This document shows positions 57,683 to 64,000 of a stretch of 64,000 bases of DNA, piece after piece. This DNA comes from JAXMAZ01 sp046350115. Lineage in GTDB: Bacteria; Planctomycetota; Planctomycetia; Gemmatales; Gemmataceae. A program made the position numbers and the translations under genes. Within the stretch, counting starts at the first letter, position 1, and each line of letters begins with the position of its first letter. Where the stretch lies: positions 62,001 to 126,000 of the forward strand of contig JAXMAZ010000010.1 in NCBI GenBank assembly GCA_046350115.1. The letters run 5' to 3'. The notes beneath the pieces are model-generated. The model was not told the DNA's origin. It worked only from the letters and a program-made list of their open reading frames with translations, and searched no databases.

Positions 57683-57706
57683 GCCCACCCGCCGCAGCGG
57701 GTGGGC
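57683..57706 (+). terminator. Hairpin after the sigma fusion
   Basis: GCCCACCCGC, a four-base CGCA loop and GCGGGTGGGC, then TTTC, 13 bases after the stop at 57670. A shorter relative of the hairpins at 42448 and 47042. Confidence 0.7.
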
Positions 57707-57721
57707 TTTCGGGGCGCTGGG

Positions 57722-57777
57722 GTAGGGTCCGCTGTGCGGACCGTGGGGGTCCAATCGGTCCGCACAGCGGACCCTAC
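57722..57777. repeat. Inverted repeat, GTAGGGTCCGCTGTGCGGACC family
   Basis: GTAGGGTCCGCTGTGCGGAC with its mirror ending GGACCCTAC at 57777, three bases from the stop of the minus-strand adenosyltransferase gene. It lies between convergent genes. Copies at 6280-6334 and 10064-10118. Confidence 0.88.
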
Positions 57778-57779
57778 TT

Positions 57780-58343
57780 TCAGCGGCTCTGCCCCGGCAC
57801 CCACAACACGTCCGCCTTGCCGTCGTCGTTCGCCACCCGGGCGAGAACGAACAGCAAGTCGCTCAGCCGGTTCAGGTAGATCACCACCTGCGGGTTGACC
57901 GGCTCCGATCGCGTCAGCGTGACCACCGCCCGCTCGGCCCGCCGGCAGACGGTCCGGGCCAGGTGCAGCCAGGCCGCCGCCGGCGTCCCGCCCGGCAGGA
58001 CGAAGCTCCGCAGCGGGTCGAGCCGCTCGTTCAGCCGGTCGATGGCCTGCTCCAGCCGCTCTGCCTGCCCCGCCGTCACCCGCAGGGCGTTCTGCTCCCC
58101 ATCGGCCGGCGGCACGCACAGGTCGGCCCCCACGTCGAACAGGTCGTTCTGAATGCCCCGCACCAGCTCCAGTTCCGGCCCGCCGGGGCAGTGGGCGGCG
58201 AACAGCCCGAGGCAGGCGTTCAGTTCGTCCACCTCGCCATAAGCCGTCACCCGGGCGTGGTCTTTCGGCACCCGGGTGCCGTCCCCCAGGCCGGTCTCGC
58301 CCTGGTCGCCGGACTTGGTGTAGATGCGGGACAGGTAGACCAT
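57780..58343 (-). CDS. Cob(I)alamin adenosyltransferase (PduO-type)
   Basis: A 187-residue enzyme making adenosylcobalamin from ATP and cob(I)alamin. The N-terminal nucleotide motif is IYTKSGDQGETGLGDGTRV. Further family features are VTAYGEVDELNACLGLF, LFDVGADLCVP, FVLPGGTPAAAWLHLARTVC and RRAERAVV, then NRLSDLLFVLARVAND near the end. ATG 58343 fits the family start; no strong Shine-Dalgarno is seen. The only other corrin/tetrapyrrole genes nearby are the small CbiX-type gene at 59314 and the siroheme gene at 39890. Confidence 0.94.
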   Translation of the reverse strand: MVYLSRIYTKSGDQGETGLGDGTRVPKDHARVTAYGEVDELNACLGLFAAHCPGGPELELVRGIQNDLFDVGADLCVPPADGEQNALRVTAGQAERLEQAIDRLNERLDPLRSFVLPGGTPAAAWLHLARTVCRRAERAVVTLTRSEPVNPQVVIYLNRLSDLLFVLARVANDDGKADVLWVPGQSR

Positions 58344-58685
58344 CGGGAGTCGGGTGTCGGGTGTCGGGAGCGGTTGGGAACACCCCAGCCTGCCCCACCA
58401 TCCTAGGGGGTCTGGCTTCCCGGTCGGCCACGACTGCCCCGCTTTCCCGGGCCACTCCGGCGCCGCGGCCGGACCCGACTCCCGACTCCCGCCCCCCGAC
58501 TCCCGGCAGTTTTCGATCAACTCCCCCGGACCGGGCGTCCGATACATTCCGCAGCCAAGGACGGGACGGCTCGACCGAGCGGACCCCACCCTATCGAGGC
58601 ATCAGCCCGGCCGGCTGGGGGGAAACTTCCGGCCGGGGGTGCCTCGGGGTCCATGCCGGTGCCGCCAACTGACGTAGGGGGAGAC
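58344..58685. other. Divergent intergenic region with GGGTGTCGG/GACTCCCG tracts
   Basis: About 340 bases between divergent genes. It holds short repeats of GGGAGTCGGGTGTCGGGTGT near 58345-58368 and complementary CCCGACTCCCGACTCCC near 58475-58505, which could pair as an imperfect long hairpin. No coding sequence is recognised. Confidence 0.5.
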
Positions 58686-59237
58686 ATGTCCGGGCTTCGC
58701 TCCAAACTGCTGCTCGTGGCGGCCGCCGTCGCCCCGTTCGCGTCCGGCTGCGGCGTCCCGCCGGTCGTGGTCCCCGTTCAGCCGTGGGTGGCTGAGCGGA
58801 TGGAAGAGAAATACCAGCACAAGAACGACCACCGGACGCCGGTCCTGCCGCCGGTCCGGGACGGGTTCCCGGAACCGCTGTGCGAAGACCCGCCGAGCGA
58901 CCGGGAGGTGCTGCGGAGTTTGCCCAAGGGCATCCGCGGGGTGCCGTTCGTGTACGAGGAGTTCCGGGACGACATCGTGATCGTCAAGAACCGGATCGTG
59001 GACAAGATCGACCCGCCGCGGTTCTTCCCGCTGGTCGGCATGGCCCGGCTGCACCACTGCCACTGGGAGTGTGCGGTGTACTACACCGAGACCATCCAGT
59101 CGTCCCACCCGTTCCCGACGTACCTGAAGAAGCAGCGGGTGCAGGTGGTGTACATCGACAAGGACCACCTCCACCTGTACGCCGGCCAGAACCCGGACGT
59201 GCAGCGGGAGATGCTGATGGAAATGACCAAGTATTGA
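58686..59237 (+). CDS. Conserved planctomycete lipoprotein of unknown function
   Basis: A 183-residue protein with a lipoprotein signal (LLLVAAAVAPFASGC, Cys22). The mature part is strongly patterned: PEPLCEDPPSDREVLRSLP, VPFVYEEFRDDIVIVKNRIV, DKIDPPRFFPLVGMARLHHC and VQVVYIDKDHLHLY. I know this pattern from many planctomycete genomes, always as hypothetical protein, so it is probably a lineage-specific envelope protein. GGGGGAG lies directly upstream of the ATG. A hairpin follows the stop. Confidence 0.83.
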   Translation: MSGLRSKLLLVAAAVAPFASGCGVPPVVVPVQPWVAERMEEKYQHKNDHRTPVLPPVRDGFPEPLCEDPPSDREVLRSLPKGIRGVPFVYEEFRDDIVIVKNRIVDKIDPPRFFPLVGMARLHHCHWECAVYYTETIQSSHPFPTYLKKQRVQVVYIDKDHLHLYAGQNPDVQREMLMEMTKY

Positions 59238-59270
59238 TCGGGGCCCCCTCCGTCGTGTAGGGCGACCGCA

Positions 59271-59300
59271 ACACCCGACCCTGGCAACGGGGTCGGGTGT
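59271..59300 (+). terminator. Terminator hairpin between convergent genes
   Basis: ACACCCGACC, a short loop and GGTCGGGTGT, followed by TCGTGTTTTG. It lies 33 bases after the lipoprotein gene and 13 bases before the convergent CbiX stop, so it could serve both. Confidence 0.75.
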
Positions 59301-59313
59301 TCGTGTTTTGCCG

Positions 59314-59676
59314 TCAGCCGGCCTCAACGGCCCGCTGCTCGACGACGTCCAGCAGCAGCGGATGTCCGCCCAGCGGTTCGGCGAGTTTGAACGCGACATG
59401 CGGGAACCGCTCGGCCAGCTCGTCCCGGGCGGCGGTCAGGTCCTCGCGGACGTGGACGCCGGGGGACAGGAAGTACGGCACCATCACCACGCCCGTCGCC
59501 CCGGCCTCGACGCAGCTCGCTCCGCCGGCGGCGATGGTCGGCTCGGCCAGTTCCAGGTACGCCACCCGGACGACCGGGTACCGGCCGCGGGCCAACATCC
59601 GGTCGGCGACGTGTTGCAGGTCGGCGTTCGCCTCCGGCCGGCGGCTGCCGTGGGCGATCAAGAGGAGGGCGGTCAT
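59314..59676 (-). CDS. Small CbiX/SirB-type chelatase protein
   Basis: A 120-residue single-domain protein of the CbiX(S)/SirB kind, which inserts cobalt or iron into sirohydrochlorin, usually as a homodimer. Motifs are LLLIAHGSRRPEANADL with the metal-binding His, VVRVAYLELAEPTIAAG, and VVMVPYFLSPGVHVREDL with a second His. ATG 59676 gives the normal short form. Together with the siroheme dehydrogenase at 39890 and the adenosyltransferase at 57780 it suggests tetrapyrrole metabolism, but these genes are not linked. Confidence 0.87.
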   Translation of the reverse strand: MTALLLIAHGSRRPEANADLQHVADRMLARGRYPVVRVAYLELAEPTIAAGGASCVEAGATGVVMVPYFLSPGVHVREDLTAARDELAERFPHVAFKLAEPLGGHPLLLDVVEQRAVEAG

Positions 59677-59685
59677 GCCGCAATT

Positions 59686-59777
59686 GTAGGGCGGTGCCGA
59701 GTCTTCGAGGCCCGCCGGTGGGACTTCGAGCCGTCGCCCGGGCCGGCGGGCCTCCCAAAGCGTCGGCACCGCCCTAC
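59686..59777. repeat. Inverted repeat, GTAGGGCGGTGCCGAGTCTTCG family (decayed)
   Basis: The left arm GTAGGGCGGTGCCGAGTCTT is well kept; the right arm (AAAGCGTCGGCACCGCCCTAC) has changes. Related to 30187-30268. It lies between the divergent CbiX-type and kinase genes. Confidence 0.82.
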
Positions 59778-59809
59778 ACCCGGCCGGGCCCATCCGGTAT
59801 CGTGACCGC

Positions 59810-61375
59810 ATGACCGGGGCAACGCTGGGCAACTGGGTGCTCGGGGAGGAGATCGGCCGCGGGCCGCTCGGCACCGTGTACCGGGCCGCCGACGCCCACG
59901 ACCCGAGCCGGGCCGCCGCCGTCAAGGTGCTCACCCACCCGGCCGCCCTGGCCCCGGAGGTGGTCGCCCGGTTCCCCGGCGAGATCCTCGCCCTCCACCG
60001 GCTGACCCACCCGAACGTCGCCCGGTTCTTCGACGCCGGGGTCCACGCCGGCGCCCCGTGGTACGCCTCCGAACTGGTGGACGGGACGGACTGTGCCACC
60101 CTGCTCAAGACCCGTCCGCGGGCGGCCGGCGGCCCGCCGGGGCTGGACTGGGCCGGCCAGGTGGTCGGCGTCTTCGCCCAGGTGGCCCGGGCGCTCAAGC
60201 ACGGCCACCACCGCAGCATCCTGCACCGCGGGCTGAAGCCGTCCAACGTGCTGGTCCGCCCGGACGGGTCGGTGAAGGTGACGGACTTCGGCGTCACCCG
60301 GGCGTTGGCCCTGCCCCCGGCGGCCCTCCCCCCGGACCCGTGGGGGACGGCCGGCTACCTGGCCCCGGAGCACTTCACCGGCAAGCCGCTCACCCGCCGC
60401 AGCGACCTGTACGCCCTGGGCGGGGTGGCGTACACCCTGATCGCCGGCCGGCCGCCGTTCGCCGCGGCGACGACCGCCGAGTTCATGCACAAGCACTGCT
60501 ACGCCCTGCCCGACCGCCCGGCCCTGTTCGCCCCGGACCTGCCGGCCGAGCTGGACGAGCTGGTGTGCGAGCTGCTGGCCAAAGACCCGAGCCGCCGGCC
60601 CGGGTCAGCGGCAGCGGTGATCGAGGAGTTGGACCGCGTCCGCGGCAAGCAGGAGCGGAAGGGGCGGGCGGTCGCCTGGCCGGCCGACCTGGCGGAGAAG
60701 TCCGAGCTGGTGCCGGCCTTGCCGGACGTGGGGGTGCCGGAGCCGGCGCCCGCACGGCCCCTGTTGTCCCGGCCGGCGGTGGTGGTCCCGCTGTTCCTGG
60801 CGGTGCTCGGGCTGACCCTGTTCCTGCTGTTCCGCCCCGGCCCGTCGGCCGACGACCTGATGGCCCCGGCCCGGCCGCTGCTGGCGTCCGACGACCCGGC
60901 CGACTGGGAGCGGGCGTGGGACGAGTACCTGGAACCGCTCAGCCGGAAGTTCCCGGACCAGTACGCCGACGAGGTGGCCGCCACCCGGGCCAGGGTGGAC
61001 GCCCGCCGCGAACTCCGCCGGGCCGTCGAGCAGGGCCGGCTGGTCCGCTACCGGTCCGAGGCGGAGCGGCTGTTCTACCACGGCCTACGCTTGGCTCAAG
61101 CTGGGGAGGCGGCCGCCGCCCGGCGGACGTGGGAGGCGCTGTCTACCGGGTTCGCCGGCGTAGAAGCCGAGAAGGGGTGGGTGCGGCTGGCCGCCGTCGG
61201 GCTGGCCGAGCTGGACCGCAAGCCGCCGTCCGCCCCGGACCGGGCCGGGCTGACCGCCGCCTTGGACCGCGTGAAGGCCCTCCCGCCGGCCGAGAAGGCC
61301 TCCGCCCTGGCCGCCCTCGACGAGCTGTACCGCTCCGACCCGGCCGCCCTGGAGTCGATCCGGGCGGCCAAGTGA
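59810..61375 (+). CDS. Ser/Thr kinase-like membrane protein lacking the catalytic Asp (HRG)
   Basis: A 521-residue Hanks-type kinase fold. The glycine loop is EEIGRGPLGTVYRA, the ATP-binding Lys is in AAAVKVL, and the metal motif is VTDFGVTRAL. The HRD motif reads LHRGLKPSN, so the catalytic Asp is Gly141 and normal phosphotransfer is unlikely. A membrane helix follows at about 322-342 (VVVPLFLAVLGLTLFLLF), then an outer helical region with tetratricopeptide-like composition (LSRKFPDQYADEV). It is probably a pseudokinase scaffold or sensor. The intact kinase at 61652 is next on the same strand. Confidence 0.88.
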   Translation: MTGATLGNWVLGEEIGRGPLGTVYRAADAHDPSRAAAVKVLTHPAALAPEVVARFPGEILALHRLTHPNVARFFDAGVHAGAPWYASELVDGTDCATLLKTRPRAAGGPPGLDWAGQVVGVFAQVARALKHGHHRSILHRGLKPSNVLVRPDGSVKVTDFGVTRALALPPAALPPDPWGTAGYLAPEHFTGKPLTRRSDLYALGGVAYTLIAGRPPFAAATTAEFMHKHCYALPDRPALFAPDLPAELDELVCELLAKDPSRRPGSAAAVIEELDRVRGKQERKGRAVAWPADLAEKSELVPALPDVGVPEPAPARPLLSRPAVVVPLFLAVLGLTLFLLFRPGPSADDLMAPARPLLASDDPADWERAWDEYLEPLSRKFPDQYADEVAATRARVDARRELRRAVEQGRLVRYRSEAERLFYHGLRLAQAGEAAAARRTWEALSTGFAGVEAEKGWVRLAAVGLAELDRKPPSAPDRAGLTAALDRVKALPPAEKASALAALDELYRSDPAALESIRAAK

Positions 61376-61392
61376 CCCGCATTCCGCCTTGC

Positions 61393-61582
61393 AGCCCCGA
61401 AGGGGCGACCGACAATAGCCAGGGGTGGAGGCTTTGCGGGATCCCTGGTCGGCCCCCCCCGAAGCCCCACCGGGGCGACCCGCGGGTCGCCCCGTTGGGG
61501 CAACGGACGGACCCCCATGCACGGGTCCAGAGGTTCCGCAAAGCCTCCACCCCTGGCCATTACCGGACACCCCTTCGGGGTT
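61393..61582. repeat. Pair of REP-like units between the kinase genes
   Basis: An inverted unit (about 61393-61448; GACAATAGCCAGGGGTGGAG) and a direct unit (about 61528-61582; TTCCGCAAAGCCTCCACCCC) of the family around the transposase at 53050. Between them are CCCGAAGCCCCACCGGGGCG and its partial mirror. They occupy nearly the whole gap between the two kinase genes. Confidence 0.83.
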
Positions 61583-61651
61583 AGCAAGGCCGCACCCGGG
61601 ATGATCGCTCAGGCACTCCGTCTGACCGCTCACTGAGGTCCGACACCGGTC

Positions 61652-62998
61652 ATGCCCGTCCACGCCCTCACCGTCCCCGGGTACGTCGCGGTCCTGACCC
61701 GCAGCCGGCTGCTGCCGGACCCGGAGGTCGAGGCGGTCTTCGAGAAGTGGCAGGCCCAGGGCGGGGCGGACGCCGACGTGGACGGGTTCCGCAAGTTCGT
61801 CGCCCAGACCACACCGCTGACCGAGTACCAGGCCGCCCTCCTCCAGCGGGGGCACACGGACGGCTTCTTCCTCGGCGGGTACGTCATCCTCGACCGGCTG
61901 GGCAAGGGGCAGACGGCCGGCGTGTACAAGGCCCGCCACCCGTCGGGACAGATCGTCGCCCTGAAGGTGCTGCCGGCCAGCCGGGCGAAGAACCCGCGGG
62001 TGCTGGCCCGGTTCCAGCGGGAGGGCCGGCTGCTCACCCAGCTCGACCACCCGAACGTGGTCCGGGCGTTCCAGCTCGGCCAGGACCACGGCCGGCACTT
62101 CATCGTCATGGAGCACCTGGACGGGGAGACGCTGGACGAGGTGCTAGCCCGCCGCAAACAATTGCCGGTCGGGGAGGCGGCCCGGCTGGCCTGCCAGGCG
62201 CTGCACGGCCTCCAGCACCTGCACGGAAAGCGGATGGTCCACCGGGACCTGAAGCCGAGCAACCTGATGGTGGTGCCCGGCGACCGCCGCGGGCCGGACA
62301 CCACCCTGCACGGCACCGTCAAAATCCTGGACATCGGCATCGGCCGGGAGCTGTTCGACGACAAGACCCCGGACACCCGCGACCTGGAGCTGACCCGGGA
62401 GGGGGCGATCCTCGGCACCCCGGACTACCTGGCCCCGGAGCAGGCCCGGGACGCCCGGACGGCCGACGTCCGGGCGGACATCTACAGCCTGGGGTGCGTG
62501 CTGTTCCACGCCATCGCCGGCCGGCCGCCGTACCCGGAGACGACGGCGATGGGGCAGATGGTGCAACACGCCACCACCGCCCCGCCGCCGCTAGCGGCCG
62601 TCGCCCCGGGGGTGCCGGCCGGGCTGCAGGCGGTGTTCGACAAGATGACCGCCAAACGGCCGGCCGACCGGTACGCGACCCCGGCGGACGCAGCGACCGC
62701 CCTGGCCGCGTTCCTGCCGTCCGGCGGGGCGGATGCGGCCGCTTCGACCGTCCTGCCGGCCTACCAGGAGTGGCTGCGGACCGAGTCGGCGGACGTCCTC
62801 CCGGTCCCCCCGCCGTCGCCCCCGCCCCCCCCGCCGCCGATCACCCCGCGGTCGGAGGTGAACGTCGAGCTGGTGGCCACCCACCCGGCCCGGTCGCCGT
62901 TCGAGCTGACCCGCCGGGATCTGGTGATGCTCGGGGTCGGGGCGGTCGGCACCGGGCTGGCGGTCGCCGCCGGGGTGGCCCTGGCCCGGCTGCGGTGA
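61652..62998 (+). CDS. Ser/Thr protein kinase, membrane-anchored
   Basis: A 448-residue Hanks-type kinase with an N-terminal region of about 70 residues (GFRKFVAQTTPLTEYQAALL) common in planctomycete kinases. The kinase domain runs about 75-345: LGKGQTAGVYKA, ALKVLPAS, catalytic loop VHRDLKPSNLM with its Asp intact, DIG in place of DFG (ILDIGIGREL), and GTPDYLAPEQA. A Pro-rich linker (PPPSPPPPPPP) leads to a C-terminal membrane helix (VMLGVGAVGTGLAVAAGVAL). It is probably active, and may partner the pseudokinase immediately upstream. Confidence 0.91.
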   Translation: MPVHALTVPGYVAVLTRSRLLPDPEVEAVFEKWQAQGGADADVDGFRKFVAQTTPLTEYQAALLQRGHTDGFFLGGYVILDRLGKGQTAGVYKARHPSGQIVALKVLPASRAKNPRVLARFQREGRLLTQLDHPNVVRAFQLGQDHGRHFIVMEHLDGETLDEVLARRKQLPVGEAARLACQALHGLQHLHGKRMVHRDLKPSNLMVVPGDRRGPDTTLHGTVKILDIGIGRELFDDKTPDTRDLELTREGAILGTPDYLAPEQARDARTADVRADIYSLGCVLFHAIAGRPPYPETTAMGQMVQHATTAPPPLAAVAPGVPAGLQAVFDKMTAKRPADRYATPADAATALAAFLPSGGADAAASTVLPAYQEWLRTESADVLPVPPPSPPPPPPPITPRSEVNVELVATHPARSPFELTRRDLVMLGVGAVGTGLAVAAGVALARLR

Positions 62999-63004
62999 CA
63001 GGTT

Positions 63005-63077
63005 CTGGCGAGTCGGGGGCGTCAGCCCCCGGGAGTGGGAGGCTCAAACCCGGGGGCTGACGCCCCCGGCTCGCCAG
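63005..63077. repeat. Inverted repeat, CTGGCGAGTCGGGGGCGTCAG family
   Basis: CTGGCGAGTCGGGGGCGTCA, then GCCCCCGGG, pairs with CCCGGGGGCTGACGCCCCCG, then GCTCGCCAG. It starts six bases after the kinase stop and lies between convergent genes. Confidence 0.87.
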
Positions 63078-63095
63078 GGCTTCGGACGATCGCGG

Positions 63096-63569
63096 TCAGC
63101 CGTTCCGCAGCCAGATCGAGCCGTTCAGGGCGGTGGCGAACGTCACCCACCCCAGGTACGGCAGGAGCAGCCCGCCGGCCGCCGGCCACACCCGCCCGAA
63201 GGCCGCGGCCGTGGCCGCGATCGCCGCCCAAAGTACGACGATCTCGGCGAACGCCAGGTCGGGCCGGTGGAACCCGAAGAACAGCCAGGACCAGGCGGCG
63301 TTCAGCCCGAGCTGGGCGGCGAACAAGGTCAGGGGCCGGCCGACTGAAACCGTGTGCCGCCGCTCCCACACCAGCCAGGCGGCCACGCCCATCAGCACGT
63401 ACAGGACGGTCCAGACTGGGCCGAACAGCCCGTTCGGCGGGGTCCAGGCCGGCTTGTCGAGCGCCTCGTACCAGACGTCCGGCCCGCTGACCACCGCCCC
63501 GATCGCGCCGGCCGCCAAGCTCACCGCCACCCATCCGGCCAGCGCCAGGTACGACCGCCCGCCCCTCAT
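63096..63569 (-). CDS. TspO/MBR family tryptophan-rich sensory protein
   Basis: A 157-residue five-helix membrane protein of the TspO family, which binds porphyrins and other hydrophobic ligands. The signature segment is LDKPAWTPPNGLFGPVWTVL. Further helices include LNAAWSWLFFGFHRPDLAFA and WVTFATALNGSIWLRNG. Length is standard. ATG 63569 is preferred over an upstream extension into repeat DNA. Its role here could relate to tetrapyrrole handling, but no linked pathway is visible. Confidence 0.92.
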   Translation of the reverse strand: MRGGRSYLALAGWVAVSLAAGAIGAVVSGPDVWYEALDKPAWTPPNGLFGPVWTVLYVLMGVAAWLVWERRHTVSVGRPLTLFAAQLGLNAAWSWLFFGFHRPDLAFAEIVVLWAAIAATAAAFGRVWPAAGGLLLPYLGWVTFATALNGSIWLRNG

Positions 63570-63669
63570 CGCCCCGCCCTCGGACACTTCGGACCCCGCC
63601 CCAAGTAATAGGCGGGCCGCGGCCTCGGGGGCTACGGCTTCGTTGCCGCCCCGGCTCCGGTGTCCGGCT

Positions 63670-63783
63670 GTAGGGTGCGTTGAGGCTCTGCGAAACGCAC
63701 CGTTGGGACTTCCCGCCTCGGGTTGCGGTCGTTGTCGGGCCGGTGCGTTCCGGTCGTCCAAGCCCTCCCTCCACGCACCCTAC
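63670..63783. repeat. Inverted repeat, GTAGGGTGCGTTGAGGC family
   Basis: GTAGGGTGCGTTGAGGCTCT and its mirror ending CACGCACCCTAC at 63783. It has the outer-end type of 125-418 and 2983-3276, without the inner GGGAGGGCGAGGC palindrome. Confidence 0.8.
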
Positions 63784-63799
63784 GTCGACCCGGCTCTCG

Positions 63800-63907
63800 T
63801 TGGGTGCGTGGAGGCTCTGCGGAACGTACCGCCGGGGCTCCACCCATCCGACACGGTCGTTGCCGGGCCGGTGCGTTTCGTCGCCAAGCCTCCTCAACGC
63901 ACCCTAC
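63800..63907. repeat. Second GTAGGGTGCG-type inverted repeat in tandem
   Basis: TTGGGTGCGTGGAGGCTCTG with a right end CCTCAACGCACCCTAC at 63907. It lies 16 bases from the previous copy. The two fill the gap between tspO and the partial gene at the window edge. Confidence 0.78.
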
Positions 63908-63943
63908 ATCGAACCGACCCCGATCGGCCCCGAGGCCGCCCGC

Positions 63944-64000
63944 TCAGACGGCGGGCGGCCCGCGGCGGCCCATAATCAGGGAGATGACGAACAGGACCAG
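63944..64000 (-). CDS. C-terminal tail of a membrane protein (partial)
   Basis: 18 residues on the minus strand ending at TGA 63944-63946. The sequence LVLFVISLIMGRRGPPAV is a plausible end of a membrane protein: a hydrophobic helix followed by a basic tail. Too short for identification; it could be chance, although it sits just beyond a repeat of the type that usually follows stop codons here. Confidence 0.35.
   Translation of the reverse strand: MVLFVISLIMGRRGPPAV

Overview
The window is very GC-rich, densely packed planctomycete DNA, most likely from the Gemmata group (Gemmataceae, Planctomycetota). This is inferred from family content, not from a marker gene. The pointers are two cysteine-rich YTV-type cell-wall repeat proteins, a subtilase opening with the planctomycete LEDR-x-VPA motif, tandem PEP-CTERM proteins, a TIGR03000-like domain, ECF sigma factors fused to or paired with membrane segments, two Ser/Thr kinases, and many long intergenic inverted repeats. 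I see no rRNA, tRNA, CRISPR array, prophage or plasmid origin.

Layout. 1-3.0 kb: an ECF sigma factor, a one-pass membrane protein and a secreted protein, preceded by the tail of a paralogue of the last. 3.3-6.7 kb: small hypotheticals, a DUF4304 protein, an S9 peptidase and a frameshifted gene. 6.85-11.46 kb (minus): a Ton/Tol-type motor operon (ExbB, ExbD, ExbD, a membrane-anchored secreted protein) whose last gene joins a TonB-like SxxxH membrane anchor to a prenyltransferase/squalene-cyclase-like toroid. 11.5-17.0 kb (minus): UDP-glucuronate decarboxylase-like epimerase and a two-gene NAD-dependent formate dehydrogenase. 17.3-22.5 kb: subtilase, CxxCH membrane protein, VapBC-type pair, aspartyl/asparaginyl hydroxylase. 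22.6-30.8 kb (minus): an eight-gene run of dehydratase-like protein, ketoreductase, ACP, dehydratase, inactive-looking ketosynthase, active ketosynthase, alpha/beta hydrolase and GH3-type acyl ligase. This is the best candidate for an uncharacterised pathway.

31-43.9 kb: patatin lipoprotein, GT87 transferase, tandem PEP-CTERM proteins, glycogen debranching enzyme, siroheme dehydrogenase, and an M24 peptidase-accB-accC operon. 44-49.3 kb (minus): YTV protein, YdjY-domain protein, YTV protein. 49.3-50.3 kb: a gene-poor kilobase with strong hairpins. 50.3-64 kb: zinc-ribbon and TIGR03000-like proteins, M48 peptidase, a REP-associated tyrosine transposase among its repeats, GluQRS, a frameshifted sigma factor-membrane fusion, cobalamin adenosyltransferase, a small CbiX/SirB-type chelatase, two Ser/Thr kinases (one lacking the catalytic Asp) and TspO.

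A second layer runs through everything: at least ten families of long inverted repeats sit directly after stop codons and often supply the stop codon. Two palindromes lie in frame inside the formate dehydrogenase gene. Functions are from family recognition by eye; no searches were run.
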